Below, one piece after another: positions 1 to 12,955 of a stretch of 64,000 nucleotides of DNA. Every line of letters starts with the position of its first letter. Within the stretch, counting starts at the first letter, position 1. Under the pieces are notes generated by a model. It had not been told where the DNA came from and did not search any database. It saw only the letters and a list, made by a program, of their open reading frames with translations. The stretch comes from Homoserinimonas aerilata (GTDB lineage Bacteria; Actinomycetota; Actinomycetes; Actinomycetales; Microbacteriaceae), in contig NZ_VFOM01000001.1 in NCBI RefSeq assembly GCF_006716125.1, positions 1,674,001 to 1,738,000 of the forward strand. Reading direction: 5' to 3'. A program made the position numbers and the translations under genes.

Positions 1-658
1 CGGCATAGGGCGGGCCGTCCTCCGTGAAGATGGGAACCGCGATGGAGGCATTGCCGAGCGTCATCTCCTGGTTCGTCATGCTGAACCCGGATGCCCGAAT
101 CGCCTCGAGCTCCTCCCGCAGCCCGGCCTCGCCCACCCGCGAGTGCAGGGTCGCGCGGTGCAGCGGCTTCGCAAAGAAATCGGCCAGGAACGCCTCATCC
201 TGGAACGCGAGCAGCGCCTTGCCCACCCCCGTCGTGTGCAGCGGCAGCCGCCCGCCCATGCGGCTGATCGTCGGCACCGAGCGGTGCCCGATGAGGCGTG
301 CAACGTACAGCGCCTCCTGCCCGTCGAGGATCGCGAGGTGCACGTTCTCCGCCGTCACCTCGTACAGCGAGAGCAGGAACGGCAGCGCTATCTCGCGAAA
401 GCGCAGGCTGACGGCGGCGAGCTCGCCCCTCTCCCAGAGGCCCGTGCCGATCGAGTACAGGCGGCCGTCGCGATCGAGCAGCCCCTCAGCGACCATCTCG
501 CCCGCGATGCGATGCGCGGTCGCCACCGGAAGCCCCGTGCGCTCGGCGAGTTCTGAGGCCGAGAGGGTGTCGTGGTCCTCATCGAAGGCGCGCAGGATCG
601 TGGCGATGCGGGCCACCATCGACCCGCCCGGCGCATCCGGGGCAGCGTCCACCATCAT
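1..658 (-). CDS. IclR-family transcriptional regulator (C-terminus cut by window edge)
   Basis: The reading frame is open from an ATG at 658 down to base 1, giving 219 visible residues; the 3' end lies outside the window. Residues ~14-60 form a winged helix-turn-helix (VARIATILRAF, then SASELAERTGLPVATAHRI), followed by the typical IclR effector-binding domain (ALYVARLIGH, SRMGGRLPLHTTGVGKALLA). IclR proteins are dimeric regulators that usually control a neighbouring catabolic operon; its target is not visible here. There is no Shine-Dalgarno sequence; a TAGCAT hexamer ends 6 bases before the ATG, so a leaderless transcript is likely. An ATG codon directly follows the first, so the start could be 655. 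Family assignment is firm, ligand unknown. Confidence 0.88.
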   Translation of the reverse strand, partial: MMVDAAPDAPGGSMVARIATILRAFDEDHDTLSASELAERTGLPVATAHRIAGEMVAEGLLDRDGRLYSIGTGLWERGELAAVSLRFREIALPFLLSLYEVTAENVHLAILDGQEALYVARLIGHRSVPTISRMGGRLPLHTTGVGKALLAFQDEAFLADFFAKPLHRATLHSRVGEAGLREELEAIRASGFSMTNQEMTLGNASIAVPIFTEDGPPYA

Positions 659-664
659 CGGGCC

Positions 665-670
665 ATGCTA
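665..670 (-). promoter_or_regulatory. -10 element TAGCAT of IclR gene (leaderless)
   Basis: On the minus strand TAGCAT fits the actinobacterial TANNNT -10 pattern and ends 6 bases before the ATG at 658, which would place the transcription start on or beside the start codon. No clear -35 is seen. Confidence 0.5.
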
Positions 671-677
671 TCGAGCG

Positions 678-698
678 GGCGGCTGCACCGAAGCCGCC
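678..698 (-). terminator. Short GC hairpin after yaaA
   Basis: GGCGGCT (678-684) and AGCCGCC (692-698) form a perfect 7-bp stem with a 7-base loop, 10 bases past the yaaA stop codon. No T-tract follows, so it would be a weak or Rho-assisted terminator. Confidence 0.35.
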
Positions 699-707
699 GA
701 TCGGCAG

Positions 708-1472
708 TCATGCCGCAACGCTGTTGGCGACGACGAGTTCGAGTTCGCCGGGGCGTCCGTGACCGAGGTCGAAGCCGACGGATGCCGCCCAGTCGACGAG
801 CGATGCGGCATCCGGATGCTCGATGCCGGCCTCGATGACGGCCCGCGCGAACTCGCCCTTGCCCTTCTTGTTGAAATGATTGAGCGCCCGGATGCGACCA
901 TCGGCTCCCTGCGCCACCACCCGCAGGTAGAGCGAGCCGTCGCGCTGCGGCGCTGGTCCGAGCGTGGCGTAGGCCTCCGAGCGAAGGTCGAGAAGGAGGC
1001 CGGGCTGCTGCGCGAGCACGGAGGCGATCGGCTTCGACCAGGCCTTCTTGAGCGAGAGGCCCGGCAGACGGGAGTCATGCGAGAGCCTGTATGCCGGGAT
1101 CGGGTCGAGCGCCCCCACAAGCCCGAACAGCGCGGAATGAATCGCTATGGTGCGGGCGGCGAAGGTGCGTGCCTGCTCGGAGAGGCTCCCCGCGTCGAGG
1201 GCGTCGAAGAGCACGCCCGTGAATCGGTCGATTGCTGGCATGACCGGCGATGTGGTGATCTCGCGGTTGCGCTGCAGCTCGTGTTGCAGACTCGGGCCGA
1301 TCTTGAGCGCCGCCGCCATCGTGCTGAGGTTACGCGCGAGCGCCTTCGTCGCCCTCAGAACCTCACGCCGTGGCACTGCGAGCTCCGGAAAACTCAAACG
1401 CCCCGGGTCGAGCGCTGTGCCCTCCTCGCCTCCGGTCCGCTTGGACTCGGAGGGAGGAAGGATCAGCAGCAT
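708..1472 (-). CDS. yaaA: YaaA family peroxide stress protein
   Basis: A 254-residue protein, close to the 258 residues of E. coli YaaA. It carries the family N-terminus LILPPSESKR and the C-terminal NHFNKKGKGEF segment, both strongly conserved in the YaaA (DUF328) family. In E. coli YaaA lowers free intracellular iron during hydrogen peroxide stress and has a DNA-binding-like fold; the biochemical activity is not settled. The gene starts 28 bases after the atpC stop codon on the same strand, so it may be read as the last gene of the ATP synthase operon. The start ATG is set by the conserved N-terminus; no good Shine-Dalgarno sequence precedes it. Confidence 0.88.
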   Translation of the reverse strand: MLLILPPSESKRTGGEEGTALDPGRLSFPELAVPRREVLRATKALARNLSTMAAALKIGPSLQHELQRNREITTSPVMPAIDRFTGVLFDALDAGSLSEQARTFAARTIAIHSALFGLVGALDPIPAYRLSHDSRLPGLSLKKAWSKPIASVLAQQPGLLLDLRSEAYATLGPAPQRDGSLYLRVVAQGADGRIRALNHFNKKGKGEFARAVIEAGIEHPDAASLVDWAASVGFDLGHGRPGELELVVANSVAA

Positions 1473-1500
1473 CGACGCCGGGGCGTTCGGTGTTGGTTGT

Positions 1501-1767
1501 TCAGGCGTTCACGAGCGCCGCGTGACGCGCGACGATCGTGATCGTGTCGTGCTCAACGGAGAGGAAGCCCTCGGCCGCATCGGCGACCACGGCTGCTCCG
1601 TCGGTGAGCGTGATGCGCACCTCGCCGGCTCCGAGGATGGCAAGCATCGGCTCGTGGCCGGGGAGCAGGCCGATCTCACCCTCGGTCGTGCGGGCGACCA
1701 CCATCTTCGCCTCGCCCGACCAGACCTCCTGGTCGGCCGAGACGAGGCTGACGTTGAGTACGGCCAT
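1501..1767 (-). CDS. atpC: ATP synthase F1 subunit epsilon (short form)
   Basis: The start is taken as the ATG at 1767 (MAVLNVSLVSADQEVW), 2 bases after the atpD stop codon; a longer frame from 1800 would overlap atpD and lacks family similarity. The 88 residues cover the N-terminal beta-sandwich that contacts gamma and the c-ring, with the typical EGEIGLLPGHEPMLAIL loop. The C-terminal two-helix domain, which in E. coli (139 residues) and mycobacteria (about 120) restrains ATP hydrolysis, is missing: the stop follows directly after the last strand. Last of the atp genes in operon order. Confidence 0.95.
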   Translation of the reverse strand: MAVLNVSLVSADQEVWSGEAKMVVARTTEGEIGLLPGHEPMLAILGAGEVRITLTDGAAVVADAAEGFLSVEHDTITIVARHAALVNA

Positions 1768-1769
1768 GA

Positions 1770-3302
<1,533 letters not shown>

Positions 3303-4202
3303 TTACTTCGATGTCGAGAGCGCGTCGGCGCCACCGACGATCTCGGAAATCTGCTGGGTGATCTCGGCCTGACGGGCGTTGTTCGCCAACCGCGTGTAGT
3401 CCGTGATGAGCGTGTCCGCGTTGTCGCTCGCCGACTTCATGGCCTTCTGCGTCGCCGCATGCTTCGAGGTCGCGGACTGCAGCATCGCGTTGAAGATGCG
3501 GCTCTCGATGTAGACGGGCAGAAGACCGTCAAGCACGTCGCCGACCTCCGGCTCGAACTCGTAGAGCGGGAACACCTCGCCGGCATCCGGCTCCTCCACA
3601 CCTTCGACGACCTCGAGCGGCAGCAACCGCACGACCTCGGGGGTCTGCGTGAGCATGCTCACGAAGCGGTTGTAGACGATGTGGATCTCGTCGACGCCGC
3701 CCTCTGCCGCCGGGGTGACGAAGGCCTCGACGAGGACTGCGCCGATCTCCCGCGCCGTGTCGAACTCGGGGTTGTCGGTTCCGCCCACCCAGTTCTGCAC
3801 GAAGTCGCGCTTGCGGAAGGCGAAGTAGCCGACGGCCTTGCGACCCACCAGGTAGTAGACGACATCCTTGCCCTGGCTGCGCAGAAGCGACGCCAGCTCC
3901 TCGGCCTCGCGGAGCACGTTCGAGTTGAACGCACCCGCGAGTCCGCGGTCGGAGGAGAAGATGACGATCGCAGCGCGCTCGACCTTCTCCGGCTCCGTGG
4001 TGAGGATGTGGTCGACATTCGAGAACGTGGCGACCGCCGAGACCGCGCGCGTGATTGCACGCGAGTACGGCGCCGACGCCTGCATCCGCGCCTGGGCCTT
4101 GGCGATCCGCGACGCGGCGATCAGCTCCATGGCCCGAGTGATCTTCTTGGTCGTCTGGGCAGAACGAATCTTCTGCCGGTAGACCCGAAGTTGCGCTCCC
4201 AT
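3303..4202 (-). CDS. atpG: ATP synthase F1 subunit gamma
   Basis: Central rotor stalk subunit, 299 residues. The start [20 protein letters not shown] and the [10 protein letters not shown] segment are family signatures, and the C-terminal helix ([22 protein letters not shown]) is the coil that turns within the alpha3beta3 head. Gene order atpA-atpG-atpD is the standard one. The 58-base gap to atpA and 21-base gap to atpD are compatible with one transcript. Confidence 0.97.
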   Translation of the reverse strand: MGAQLRVYRQKIRSAQTTKKITRAMELIAASRIAKAQARMQASAPYSRAITRAVSAVATFSNVDHILTTEPEKVERAAIVIFSSDRGLAGAFNSNVLREAEELASLLRSQGKDVVYYLVGRKAVGYFAFRKRDFVQNWVGGTDNPEFDTAREIGAVLVEAFVTPAAEGGVDEIHIVYNRFVSMLTQTPEVVRLLPLEVVEGVEEPDAGEVFPLYEFEPEVGDVLDGLLPVYIESRIFNAMLQSATSKHAATQKAMKSASDNADTLITDYTRLANNARQAEITQQISEIVGGADALSTSK

Positions 4203-4260
4203 GTTTCTCTCTCTGTCCTAATCAGTCGATGATCAACGAAGTGCGGATGCCCGAAGGGCG

Positions 4261-5898
<1,638 letters not shown>

Positions 5899-5963
5899 TT
5901 GCGTTTCCTTGTCTTCGCGGCGCCTTGCGGCCCCGTGGCTTTGTTTGCCGGTTCCCCGAAGGG

Positions 5964-6761
5964 TCAGCCGGCCAGTTGAAGTCTGAGTTCGGCAAGCTTC
6001 GTCGCGATGCTGCCGTCGATGATGTCGTCGCCGATCGCGATGCGAACTCCCCCGACCAAAGCGGGGTCGATCAGCTCGTTCAGGGTCACAGGCTTGCCGT
6101 ACCGAGCCGAGAGGCCCTTCTGCAGCTTGGTGCGCTGAGCGGCCGAGAGCGTCGCCGCGGAGGTGACCGTGGCGATGACCTGGCCCGCCTGATCTGCGAC
6201 CGTTGCCGCAGCATCCGACACCAGACGCCCGATGCGGCGCCCGCGGGGCTGCTGCACGAGATGCCGGATGATCGCTGCCGACTGCCCCGAGACCTTGCCG
6301 GCGACGAGCGCGTCGACGAGCGCAGCCTTGGAGGCCGGGTCGCCGAGCTTGCTGCCGATCGCGAGCTCGAGTTCGGGGTTGGACGTGACCGTCTGACCGA
6401 ATGCGAACAGCTCGCCGATGACGACGGCCGACGAGTTCGAGGACTGGGCGGCTGCACGCAGCCCCAGGTCTTCGACGCCCGCGAGCAGATCATCAACGCT
6501 CGACCAACGGCTTGCCGTCACGGTCTCGAGCAGTGAAACGGCGGTCGCGCTGAGCGACGAGCCGAAGACGGCCGCGATGGCAGCCTTCTTGGCCGCTGCG
6601 TCGCCCGCCGGCTCCGCCAGCAGAGTGCGCAGCTGCAGGGAGCCCCCGATGGTGCGCCCCGCCGCGAAGAGCTGCTCTGCCAGGGTCAGGTCAACCTTCG
6701 CGCCCACGCCGGCAAGCGCCGCACGCGATGCGACGGTCGCTTCTCTGCTCGCTGATCCCAT
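5964..6761 (-). CDS. atpH: ATP synthase F1 subunit delta (OSCP)
   Basis: Peripheral stalk subunit joining b to the top of the F1 head, 265 residues. The C-terminal OSCP motif ([25 protein letters not shown]) is clear. It is about 85 residues longer than E. coli delta because of an extra N-terminal region, as in other actinobacteria. Unlike mycobacteria there is no b-delta fusion: atpF is a separate gene ending 2 bases upstream. Confidence 0.95.
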   Translation of the reverse strand: MGSASREATVASRAALAGVGAKVDLTLAEQLFAAGRTIGGSLQLRTLLAEPAGDAAAKKAAIAAVFGSSLSATAVSLLETVTASRWSSVDDLLAGVEDLGLRAAAQSSNSSAVVIGELFAFGQTVTSNPELELAIGSKLGDPASKAALVDALVAGKVSGQSAAIIRHLVQQPRGRRIGRLVSDAAATVADQAGQVIATVTSAATLSAAQRTKLQKGLSARYGKPVTLNELIDPALVGGVRIAIGDDIIDGSIATKLAELRLQLAG

Positions 6762-6763
6762 GG

Positions 6764-7309
6764 TTACTTCGTCGCCTTGTCTGCTGCGTCGAGGTCCGCG
6801 AGGAAGGAGTCGACAAGTGCCGTCGCCTTCTTGTCGTCGGAGAGGCTCTGGCCGATGACGCCGGCTGCGAGATCAAGGGCCAGCGAACCGACCTCGGCAC
6901 GCAGCGACACGAGCGCGCTCTGGCGCTCCGCCTCGATCTGCGCTGAGGCGTTCGCAGTGATGCGGGCCGCCTCGGCCGATGCCTGCTCCTTGAGCTCGCT
7001 CAGGATCTTCGTACCGTCGAGACGGGCCTGCTCGCGGATCTTGCCCGCCTCGGCACGCGCCTCGGCAAGCAGCTCGTTGTACTTCTCGAGCTGCGCACTG
7101 GCCTCGGCCTGCGCGCTCTCCGCGCGGGCGATTCCGCCCTCAATCACCTCGGCACGCTCGTCAAGCATCTTCGTCACCCGAGGGATGACGGCCTTCCAGA
7201 AGACGAGGAGGATGACGATGAAGCAGACCGCGGACCACAGGATGTCGTAGTCGGCGGGCACCAGCGGATTCGGCGTCCCCTCAGCCGCGAGTGTCAGTGC
7301 GTTGAGCAT
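6764..7309 (-). CDS. atpF: ATP synthase Fo subunit b
   Basis: Stator stalk subunit, 181 residues. One membrane helix at about residues 24-44 (ILWSAVCFIVILLVFWKAVI) is followed by a long charged coiled coil rich in Ala, Glu, Arg and Gln, ending in a delta-binding tail. The predicted membrane helix and position between atpE and atpH identify it. It begins 9 bases after atpE. Confidence 0.95.
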   Translation of the reverse strand: MLNALTLAAEGTPNPLVPADYDILWSAVCFIVILLVFWKAVIPRVTKMLDERAEVIEGGIARAESAQAEASAQLEKYNELLAEARAEAGKIREQARLDGTKILSELKEQASAEAARITANASAQIEAERQSALVSLRAEVGSLALDLAAGVIGQSLSDDKKATALVDSFLADLDAADKATK

Positions 7310-7318
7310 CGAGATTCC

Positions 7319-7594
<276 letters not shown>

Positions 7595-7619
7595 TTAGTG
7601 CATAGCCAGTGGGTGGTTC

Positions 7620-8447
7620 TCAGTGGTCCTCGGCCAGCGCGAGCTGGAGGTAGACCGCCGTCAGGATCGTGAACACGTAGGCCTGCAGCACGGCGACCAG
7701 GATCTCGAAGAACGAGAACGCGACGCCGAATGCAAGCGTGCCCACGCCGAAGAGGCCGAGGCCGCCCCCGACGGTGAAGAAGAAGAAGTGCGTCGCCGAG
7801 AAGAACAGCACGAGCAGAAGATGCCCGACGACCATGTTCATCATGAGTCGGAGCGTGTGCGTCACCGGACGGACGATGAAGGTCGAGATGAACTCGATCG
7901 GCGTCACGATGATGTACAGCGCCGGCGGGACGCCCGGGGGGAAGAGCGCGTTCTTGAGGAACGTACCCGGATGCTTCTTGAGGCCCGCGTAGATCCAGGT
8001 GACGTACGCGATGAGCGCGAGCAGCAACGGCAGGCCGATGACACCCGTGTTGGCGATGTTGAGGAACGGCACGACTCCCGTTATGTTGCTCGCCAACACC
8101 AGGAAGAAGAAGGTCATGAGGATCGGGAGGAAACGCCGCCCATCCTTCTTGCCCAGCAGATCTTCTGCGATGCCGACCCGCACGAAGTCGAAGCCGTACT
8201 CGATGAGACCCTGACCGCGGGTGGGGACGAGGCGCAGATTGCGCGTTCCCAGCCAGAAGACGGCCACGATCACCAGAGTGACGAGGACACGGATCATCAT
8301 GATCCGGTTCATGGCGAAGGGCGTGCCCTCAAACAGGACGATGTCGGGGAAGAACTCCATGATCGTGGGGCCATGGAACTCACCGTCACCCCCGGAGCCG
8401 CCGGTGGCCAGGGGGATAAGCGATGTCAGAGCGTTGACTAGCAGCAC
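7620..8447 (-). CDS. atpB: ATP synthase Fo subunit a
   Basis: Proton channel subunit, 275 residues with about six membrane helices. The conserved helix with the essential arginine is in RPVTHTLRLMMNMVVGH. The start codon is GTG at 8447, chosen because GGAG stands 4-5 bases upstream (GGAGATAGTG) and no in-frame ATG fits. A 93-base non-coding gap separates it from atpI, the largest upstream gap in the atp block, so an additional promoter may lie there. Confidence 0.95.
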   Translation of the reverse strand: MLLVNALTSLIPLATGGSGGDGEFHGPTIMEFFPDIVLFEGTPFAMNRIMMIRVLVTLVIVAVFWLGTRNLRLVPTRGQGLIEYGFDFVRVGIAEDLLGKKDGRRFLPILMTFFFLVLASNITGVVPFLNIANTGVIGLPLLLALIAYVTWIYAGLKKHPGTFLKNALFPPGVPPALYIIVTPIEFISTFIVRPVTHTLRLMMNMVVGHLLLVLFFSATHFFFFTVGGGLGLFGVGTLAFGVAFSFFEILVAVLQAYVFTILTAVYLQLALAEDH

Positions 8448-8540
8448 TATCTCCAGAGTCGGGGCGTGATGAAACGCGGCGTCAAAATGGGGGGATGTTC
8501 AGAAATCACTCTATCAATAGTTGGGAGCCTGAGAGTACAC

Positions 8541-8981
8541 TCACGGCGCCTGATCTTCGTCTTTCGGAGCATCCGGCAGCACGATGTCGCTGACATAGGG
8601 CATCCGGGACCGTGCAATGACCACGACATCCACGACGAGTGTGCCCAGGACTGCGGCCACAAGACAGAAGAACAGCACCTGCGGATGGATCCACGGCTGG
8701 TCGCGCAGCAGGAACAGCAGCGCCAGGAACACGACGAACTTGAGCAGCCAGGCGCCCATGACGATGCCGAAGAAAACCGTCAGGTCGTATCGCGAGGCGA
8801 CGATGATGCTCGCCGAGGTGACGCCGAGGAACACCAGGGCGATCGCCGTGCCGATCAGGGCGCTGATGACGCCGACACCGCCCGCGACGAAATAGCCGAT
8901 GACCGATCCGACGATCGCGATGACGGCGGCGAGCAGCCCTCCGAAGAGGAGGACGCGCTTGAAGACGGGGACTGAACTCAT
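8541..8981 (-). CDS. AtpI-like membrane protein of the ATP synthase operon
   Basis: A 146-residue protein with four predicted membrane helices and a short acidic tail. Sequence similarity to E. coli AtpI is not obvious, but size, topology and position between wecA and atpB match the actinobacterial AtpI-like proteins that are thought to assist c-ring assembly. The ATG overlaps the wecA stop codon (ATGA), so translation is probably coupled. Function is inferred mainly from context. Confidence 0.7.
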   Translation of the reverse strand: MSSVPVFKRVLLFGGLLAAVIAIVGSVIGYFVAGGVGVISALIGTAIALVFLGVTSASIIVASRYDLTVFFGIVMGAWLLKFVVFLALLFLLRDQPWIHPQVLFFCLVAAVLGTLVVDVVVIARSRMPYVSDIVLPDAPKDEDQAP

Positions 8982-10222
8982 GGGGTTTCCTTAGGTGAGG
9001 GCGAGGCATCCGTCACGATGCTGTCGTCGGGGGCCGCGTCGAACTCGGATGCGGCATCCAGCGGATCGAGGCGGGCGACACCGGACGCCTCGGCTCCCCT
9101 GGCGCGCTGGGCGGAAGCCTCACCGGCCTTGCGTCGCGTCAACGGCGCAAGCGTGAACCAGGCGCTCAGCGCGAAGCCGACCGCGAGGAAGCCGACCGCC
9201 CACTCGAGCGGCACCAGCATGAACAGGAGGCAGCCGATCGACGCGACGGCCGTCCACGCGTAGAAGATGAGCACGGCGTGCAGATGCGAATGCCCCATGT
9301 CGAGCAGGCGGTGGTGCAGATGCATCCGGTCGGCCGAGAACGGAGACTTTCCGGCGCGCAGGCGCCTGATGACCGCGAGCGCGAAGTCGAGCAGCGGCAC
9401 CAGAAGCACCGCGAACGGCAACAGGATGGGGATGAACGCGGGCAGCAGCTGCCTGCCGGAATCGAGCGCCCCCGGATCGACCGAGCCCGTCACCGAGATT
9501 GCCGAGGCCACCATCAGCAGCCCCACCAGGAGCGCGCCGGCATCACCCATGAAGAGCTTCGCCGGATGCCAGTTGAGTGGCAGAAAACCGAGGCAGGCAC
9601 CGACAAGGACCGTCGTGATGAGGGAGGCCAGGTTGAAGTACTCCGACTCCCCCACCCCGTTCGACAGGATGTAGGTGTAGACGAAGAAGACACCGTTCGC
9701 GATGATCGCGACACCGGCCACAAGGCCGTCGAGGCCGTCGATGAAGTTCACGGCATTCATGACGAGCACCACCGCCAGAACGGTGAGGATGAGGCCCGTC
9801 GTCGAGGGGACGATCGTCACACCACCGATCGGCAGCGTCGTGAGCTGCACGCCCTGCCACACGAGCAGGCCCGCCGCGAGGATCTGCCCCGCGAGCTTCG
9901 TCACCCAGTCGAGATCCCAGATGTCATCGGCCACACCGATCAGCACGATCATCGCCGCAGCACCCAGGAGCGCGAGGACAGGACGCGGATTCACGAAGAC
10001 CAGATGGAAGCGATCCAACTGTGAGGCGATGGCGAACCCCACCAGAACCCCGATGAACATGGCCACCCCGCCCAGGCGCGGCGTCGGCCGAGAATGCACG
10101 TCGCGCTCCCGGATCTTCGGGTAGAGGCGGTACCGCATGCTCAGCTTGAGGATCGCGAGGGCAAGCAGGAAGGTGACCAGTGCCGACGCCCCGCCGACGA
10201 GGATGTAGAAGATGATTCTCAT
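8978..10222 (-). CDS. wecA: WecA/MraY-family undecaprenyl-phosphate sugar-1-phosphate transferase
   Basis: Polytopic membrane enzyme of 414 residues that moves a GlcNAc-1-phosphate-type sugar onto polyprenyl phosphate, the first lipid-linked step for arabinogalactan linker, teichoic or other wall polymers. Family marks: HSRPTPRLGGVAMF in the first cytoplasmic loop, the VADDIWDLDW metal-binding acidic pair, NFIDGLDGL, and FMGDAGALLVG. The order tsaC-wecA-atpI-atpB is the same as in mycobacteria, where this gene is rfe/wecA. The C-terminal ~45 residues are an Ala/Asp-rich cytoplasmic tail. ATGA overlaps with both neighbours. Exact sugar specificity cannot be read from sequence. Confidence 0.88.
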   Translation of the reverse strand: MRIIFYILVGGASALVTFLLALAILKLSMRYRLYPKIRERDVHSRPTPRLGGVAMFIGVLVGFAIASQLDRFHLVFVNPRPVLALLGAAAMIVLIGVADDIWDLDWVTKLAGQILAAGLLVWQGVQLTTLPIGGVTIVPSTTGLILTVLAVVLVMNAVNFIDGLDGLVAGVAIIANGVFFVYTYILSNGVGESEYFNLASLITTVLVGACLGFLPLNWHPAKLFMGDAGALLVGLLMVASAISVTGSVDPGALDSGRQLLPAFIPILLPFAVLLVPLLDFALAVIRRLRAGKSPFSADRMHLHHRLLDMGHSHLHAVLIFYAWTAVASIGCLLFMLVPLEWAVGFLAVGFALSAWFTLAPLTRRKAGEASAQRARGAEASGVARLDPLDAASEFDAAPDDSIVTDASPSPKETP

Positions 10223-10878
10223 GAATCGCCACCGTCACTCTCAGCGATCACCGCGAGGATGTCATCATCGGAGATGACACCGTGGCGCACGATGCGCAGC
10301 TCCCCTCCCGAGGAGAGCCCCGTCGCGTCGACGATCGTGGAGCTCGCCGTGCCGCCGGGCCCGCCATCGAGGTAGACCGTGACGCTGTCGCCGAGCATCC
10401 GCTGCGCATCCTCCGCCGTCAGGGCTGCGGGCTCCCCCGTCAGGTTGGCCGACGACACCGCGAGCGGACCCGTCTCGGCCAGCAACTCGAGCGCCACCTG
10501 ATCGGCCGGCATCCGCAGGGCAACGGTGCCGGCGGTGTCACCCAGATCCCACTGAAGCGAGTCGCGGGCCGGAAGAATGACGGTCAACCCGCCCGGCCAG
10601 AACGCCTCCACGAGCGCACGGACCTGCGGCGGAACCTCCGCGGCGAGAGCATCAAGCGTCGCAAGACTCGGGATGAGAACAGGAGGCGGAGACTGCCTGC
10701 CGCGACCCTTCGCATCAAGGAGACGCTGCACGGCCACAGGATTGAAGGCATCCGCCGCAACGCCGTACACGGTGTCTGTGGGCATGACGACCAGCTCGCC
10801 ACGGGCGATCGCCGCCCGCGCGAGACGCATACCGCTGAGGAGAGCGCCCGGGTCAGCGCAGTCGTGAATGGTCGCCAT
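10219..10878 (-). CDS. tsaC: L-threonylcarbamoyladenylate synthase (YrdC/Sua5 family)
   Basis: Makes threonylcarbamoyl-AMP from threonine, bicarbonate and ATP for t6A37 modification of ANN-decoding tRNAs. 219 residues; family motifs are VVMPTDTVYGVAADAFN near residue 33, KGRGRQSPPPVLI, and the SSANLTGEPA segment. It is the short YrdC-only form, without the Sua5 C-terminal domain. Sits between prmC and wecA, as in other actinobacteria. A TAGGAT hexamer lies 9 bases before the ATG, so a promoter for tsaC-wecA-atp is possible here. Confidence 0.93.
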   Translation of the reverse strand: MATIHDCADPGALLSGMRLARAAIARGELVVMPTDTVYGVAADAFNPVAVQRLLDAKGRGRQSPPPVLIPSLATLDALAAEVPPQVRALVEAFWPGGLTVILPARDSLQWDLGDTAGTVALRMPADQVALELLAETGPLAVSSANLTGEPAALTAEDAQRMLGDSVTVYLDGGPGGTASSTIVDATGLSSGGELRIVRHGVISDDDILAVIAESDGGDS

Positions 10879-10946
10879 GTCGCGCCAATCCTACCGGGCC
10901 CCGCCTGTGGGCACGCCTCTCCTGATGCAGCCGACTGGGCACAGGG

Positions 10947-11807
10947 CTAGCGGATGGCGGTGGTCGCGCGGTCGCGCCCGGTGAGATCGCGGTGGCCAGC
11001 GACAGCGAGCCAGCCGTCCGCGCGCAGCAGCCCAGCGATCGCGGCAGCCTGCAGCTCGCCGTGCTCCATCACCAGGGCACCGCCGGGATGCAACAGGCGC
11101 AGGCCCACCTGCGAGACGCGACGCACAACATCCAGCCCGTCATCGCCGCCATAGAGCGCGTGGGCCGGATCGAACAGGCGGACCTCCGGGTCGCGCGGGA
11201 TCGCGGCAGCCGGGATGTACGGAGGATTCGAGATGACGACATCGACAGTGCCGTCGAGCTCGGGGAAGGCATCGCCCAGATCGACGAACTCGAGCACGAC
11301 ATTCTCGGCGCCGCTCTCATCGACATTGCGGCGCGTCCACGGGAACGCCTCCGGCGAGTTCTCGGCTGCGAAGACCCGCGCATGCGGCACCTCCGTCGCC
11401 ATCGCCAGCGCGATCGCGCCCGAACCCGAACCGAGATCGACCCCGATCGGAGCTGCAGACGGCACCGCCCGCAAGGCGTCGATCGCCAACTGCACCACCT
11501 GCTCCGTCTCCGGCCGCGGCACGAAGACACCCGGGCCCACCGCCAGCTCGAGAGCACGGAACGGGGCGCGACCCGTGATGTGCTGCAGAGGCTCGCGAGC
11601 AGCACGACGATCGACGAATGCGGCGATGGTCGCGGCATCCGAATCGTCGACCGCGCTTCCGGTGACGGACTTCGCCTGCACCTCGCCGCGACTCAACCCC
11701 AGCACGTGGCCGATGAGGAGCTCGGCGTCGACGTCAGGAGACTCGATGCCGGCGGTCGCGAGCGCGGCAGTGGCATCCGCCTTGATGCTTGCAATCGTCA
11801 GTGGCAT
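10947..11807 (-). CDS. prmC: Release factor glutamine N5-methyltransferase
   Basis: S-adenosylmethionine-dependent enzyme that methylates the glutamine of the GGQ motif in release factors; its substrate gene prfA is directly upstream. 286 residues. The SAM-binding motif GVDLGSGSGAIALA and the catalytic NPPYIP motif (about residues 190-195) are present, with the N-terminal helical substrate-recognition domain (GHVLGLSRGE). Starts 66 bases after prfA. Confidence 0.94.
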   Translation of the reverse strand: MPLTIASIKADATAALATAGIESPDVDAELLIGHVLGLSRGEVQAKSVTGSAVDDSDAATIAAFVDRRAAREPLQHITGRAPFRALELAVGPGVFVPRPETEQVVQLAIDALRAVPSAAPIGVDLGSGSGAIALAMATEVPHARVFAAENSPEAFPWTRRNVDESGAENVVLEFVDLGDAFPELDGTVDVVISNPPYIPAAAIPRDPEVRLFDPAHALYGGDDGLDVVRRVSQVGLRLLHPGGALVMEHGELQAAAIAGLLRADGWLAVAGHRDLTGRDRATTAIR

Positions 11808-11873
11808 GAGCAGTGTTTCTTGTGGGGTGGGTTTCGAGACGATCGCCCTGGACGGCGATGCCTCAACCCACAG

Positions 11874-12953
11874 TCAGGACTGGTCGCCGATGTCGGCGAG
11901 CCGAGCCTCCTCGTCGAACTGGATGCACGACTCGATGACGGGCCCGAGGGCACCGTCCATGACGGAGTCCAGGTTGTACGACTTGTAGCCCGTGCGATGG
12001 TCGGCGATGCGGTTCTCAGGGAAGTTGTAGGTGCGGATGCGCTCCGAGCGATCCATGGTGCGGATCTGCGTCTTGCGCGCGGCGCTGTCGAGCTCCGCCT
12101 GCTCCTCCTGCTGGCGCGCGAGGATGCGGGCACGCAGCACGCGCATGCCGGCCTCGCGGTTCTGCAGCTGGCTCTTCTCGTTCTGCATCGACACGACGAT
12201 GCCCGTCGGGAGGTGGGTGATGCGCACCGCCGAGTCGGTCGTGTTCACCGACTGGCCGCCGGGGCCGCTTGAACGGTAGACGTCGATCTTGAGATCGTTC
12301 TGGCTGATCTCGACCTCCTCGGGAGCATCCACCTCGGGGAACACGAGCACGCCCGTCGTCGAGGTGTGGATGCGCCCCTGCGACTCGGTCGCCGGAACGC
12401 GCTGCACGCGGTGCACACCGCCCTCGTATTTGAGGTGCGCCCACACGCCCTGCGAAGGGTCGGAGGCGTTCGACTTGATCGCCACCTGTACGTCCTTGTA
12501 GCCGCCCAGGTCGCTCTCGGTGCGCTCGAGGAGCTCCGTCTTCCAGCCCTTCGATTCCGCATAGTGCATATACATGCGCAGGAGATCGGCGGCGAACAGG
12601 GCACTCTCGGCCCCGCCCTCGCCACCCTTGATCTCCATGATCACGTCACGCCCGTCATCCGGGTCGCGCGGGATCAGCAGCCTGCGCAGCTTCTCCTGCG
12701 CTGTCGCCAGCCCCACCTCGAGCGACGGGACCTCCTCGGCGAAGGCCTCGTCCTCCTTGGCGAGCTCGCGAGCGGCGGCCAGGTCGTCTGTGGCCTGCAC
12801 CCAGTGCTCGTGCGCAGCCTTGATCTGGCTGAGCTCGGCGTACCGACGGTTGATCTTCTTGGCCCTGACCGCATCCGCGTGGACGGCGGGATCCGACAGC
12901 TGAACCTGCAGATCCTCGTGCTCGGCCAGCAGCACCGCCACTGACTCGAACAC
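11874..12953 (-). CDS. prfA: Peptide chain release factor 1
   Basis: Decodes UAA and UAG stop codons and triggers peptide release. 359 residues, same size as E. coli RF1. The stop-codon recognition PxT motif is in [13 protein letters not shown], and the GGQ motif ([11 protein letters not shown]) is near residue 230. Begins 2 bases downstream of the rho stop codon; in mycobacteria rpmE lies between these two genes but it is absent here. Confidence 0.97.
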   Translation of the reverse strand: MFESVAVLLAEHEDLQVQLSDPAVHADAVRAKKINRRYAELSQIKAAHEHWVQATDDLAAARELAKEDEAFAEEVPSLEVGLATAQEKLRRLLIPRDPDDGRDVIMEIKGGEGGAESALFAADLLRMYMHYAESKGWKTELLERTESDLGGYKDVQVAIKSNASDPSQGVWAHLKYEGGVHRVQRVPATESQGRIHTSTTGVLVFPEVDAPEEVEISQNDLKIDVYRSSGPGGQSVNTTDSAVRITHLPTGIVVSMQNEKSQLQNREAGMRVLRARILARQQEEQAELDSAARKTQIRTMDRSERIRTYNFPENRIADHRTGYKSYNLDSVMDGALGPVIESCIQFDEEARLADIGDQS

Positions 12954-12955
12954 GA

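Noticed and set aside
24..1541. Long plus-strand frame of 505 codons
   Set aside because: Arg/Ser-rich shadow of the IclR and yaaA genes on the minus strand, which have real family motifs.
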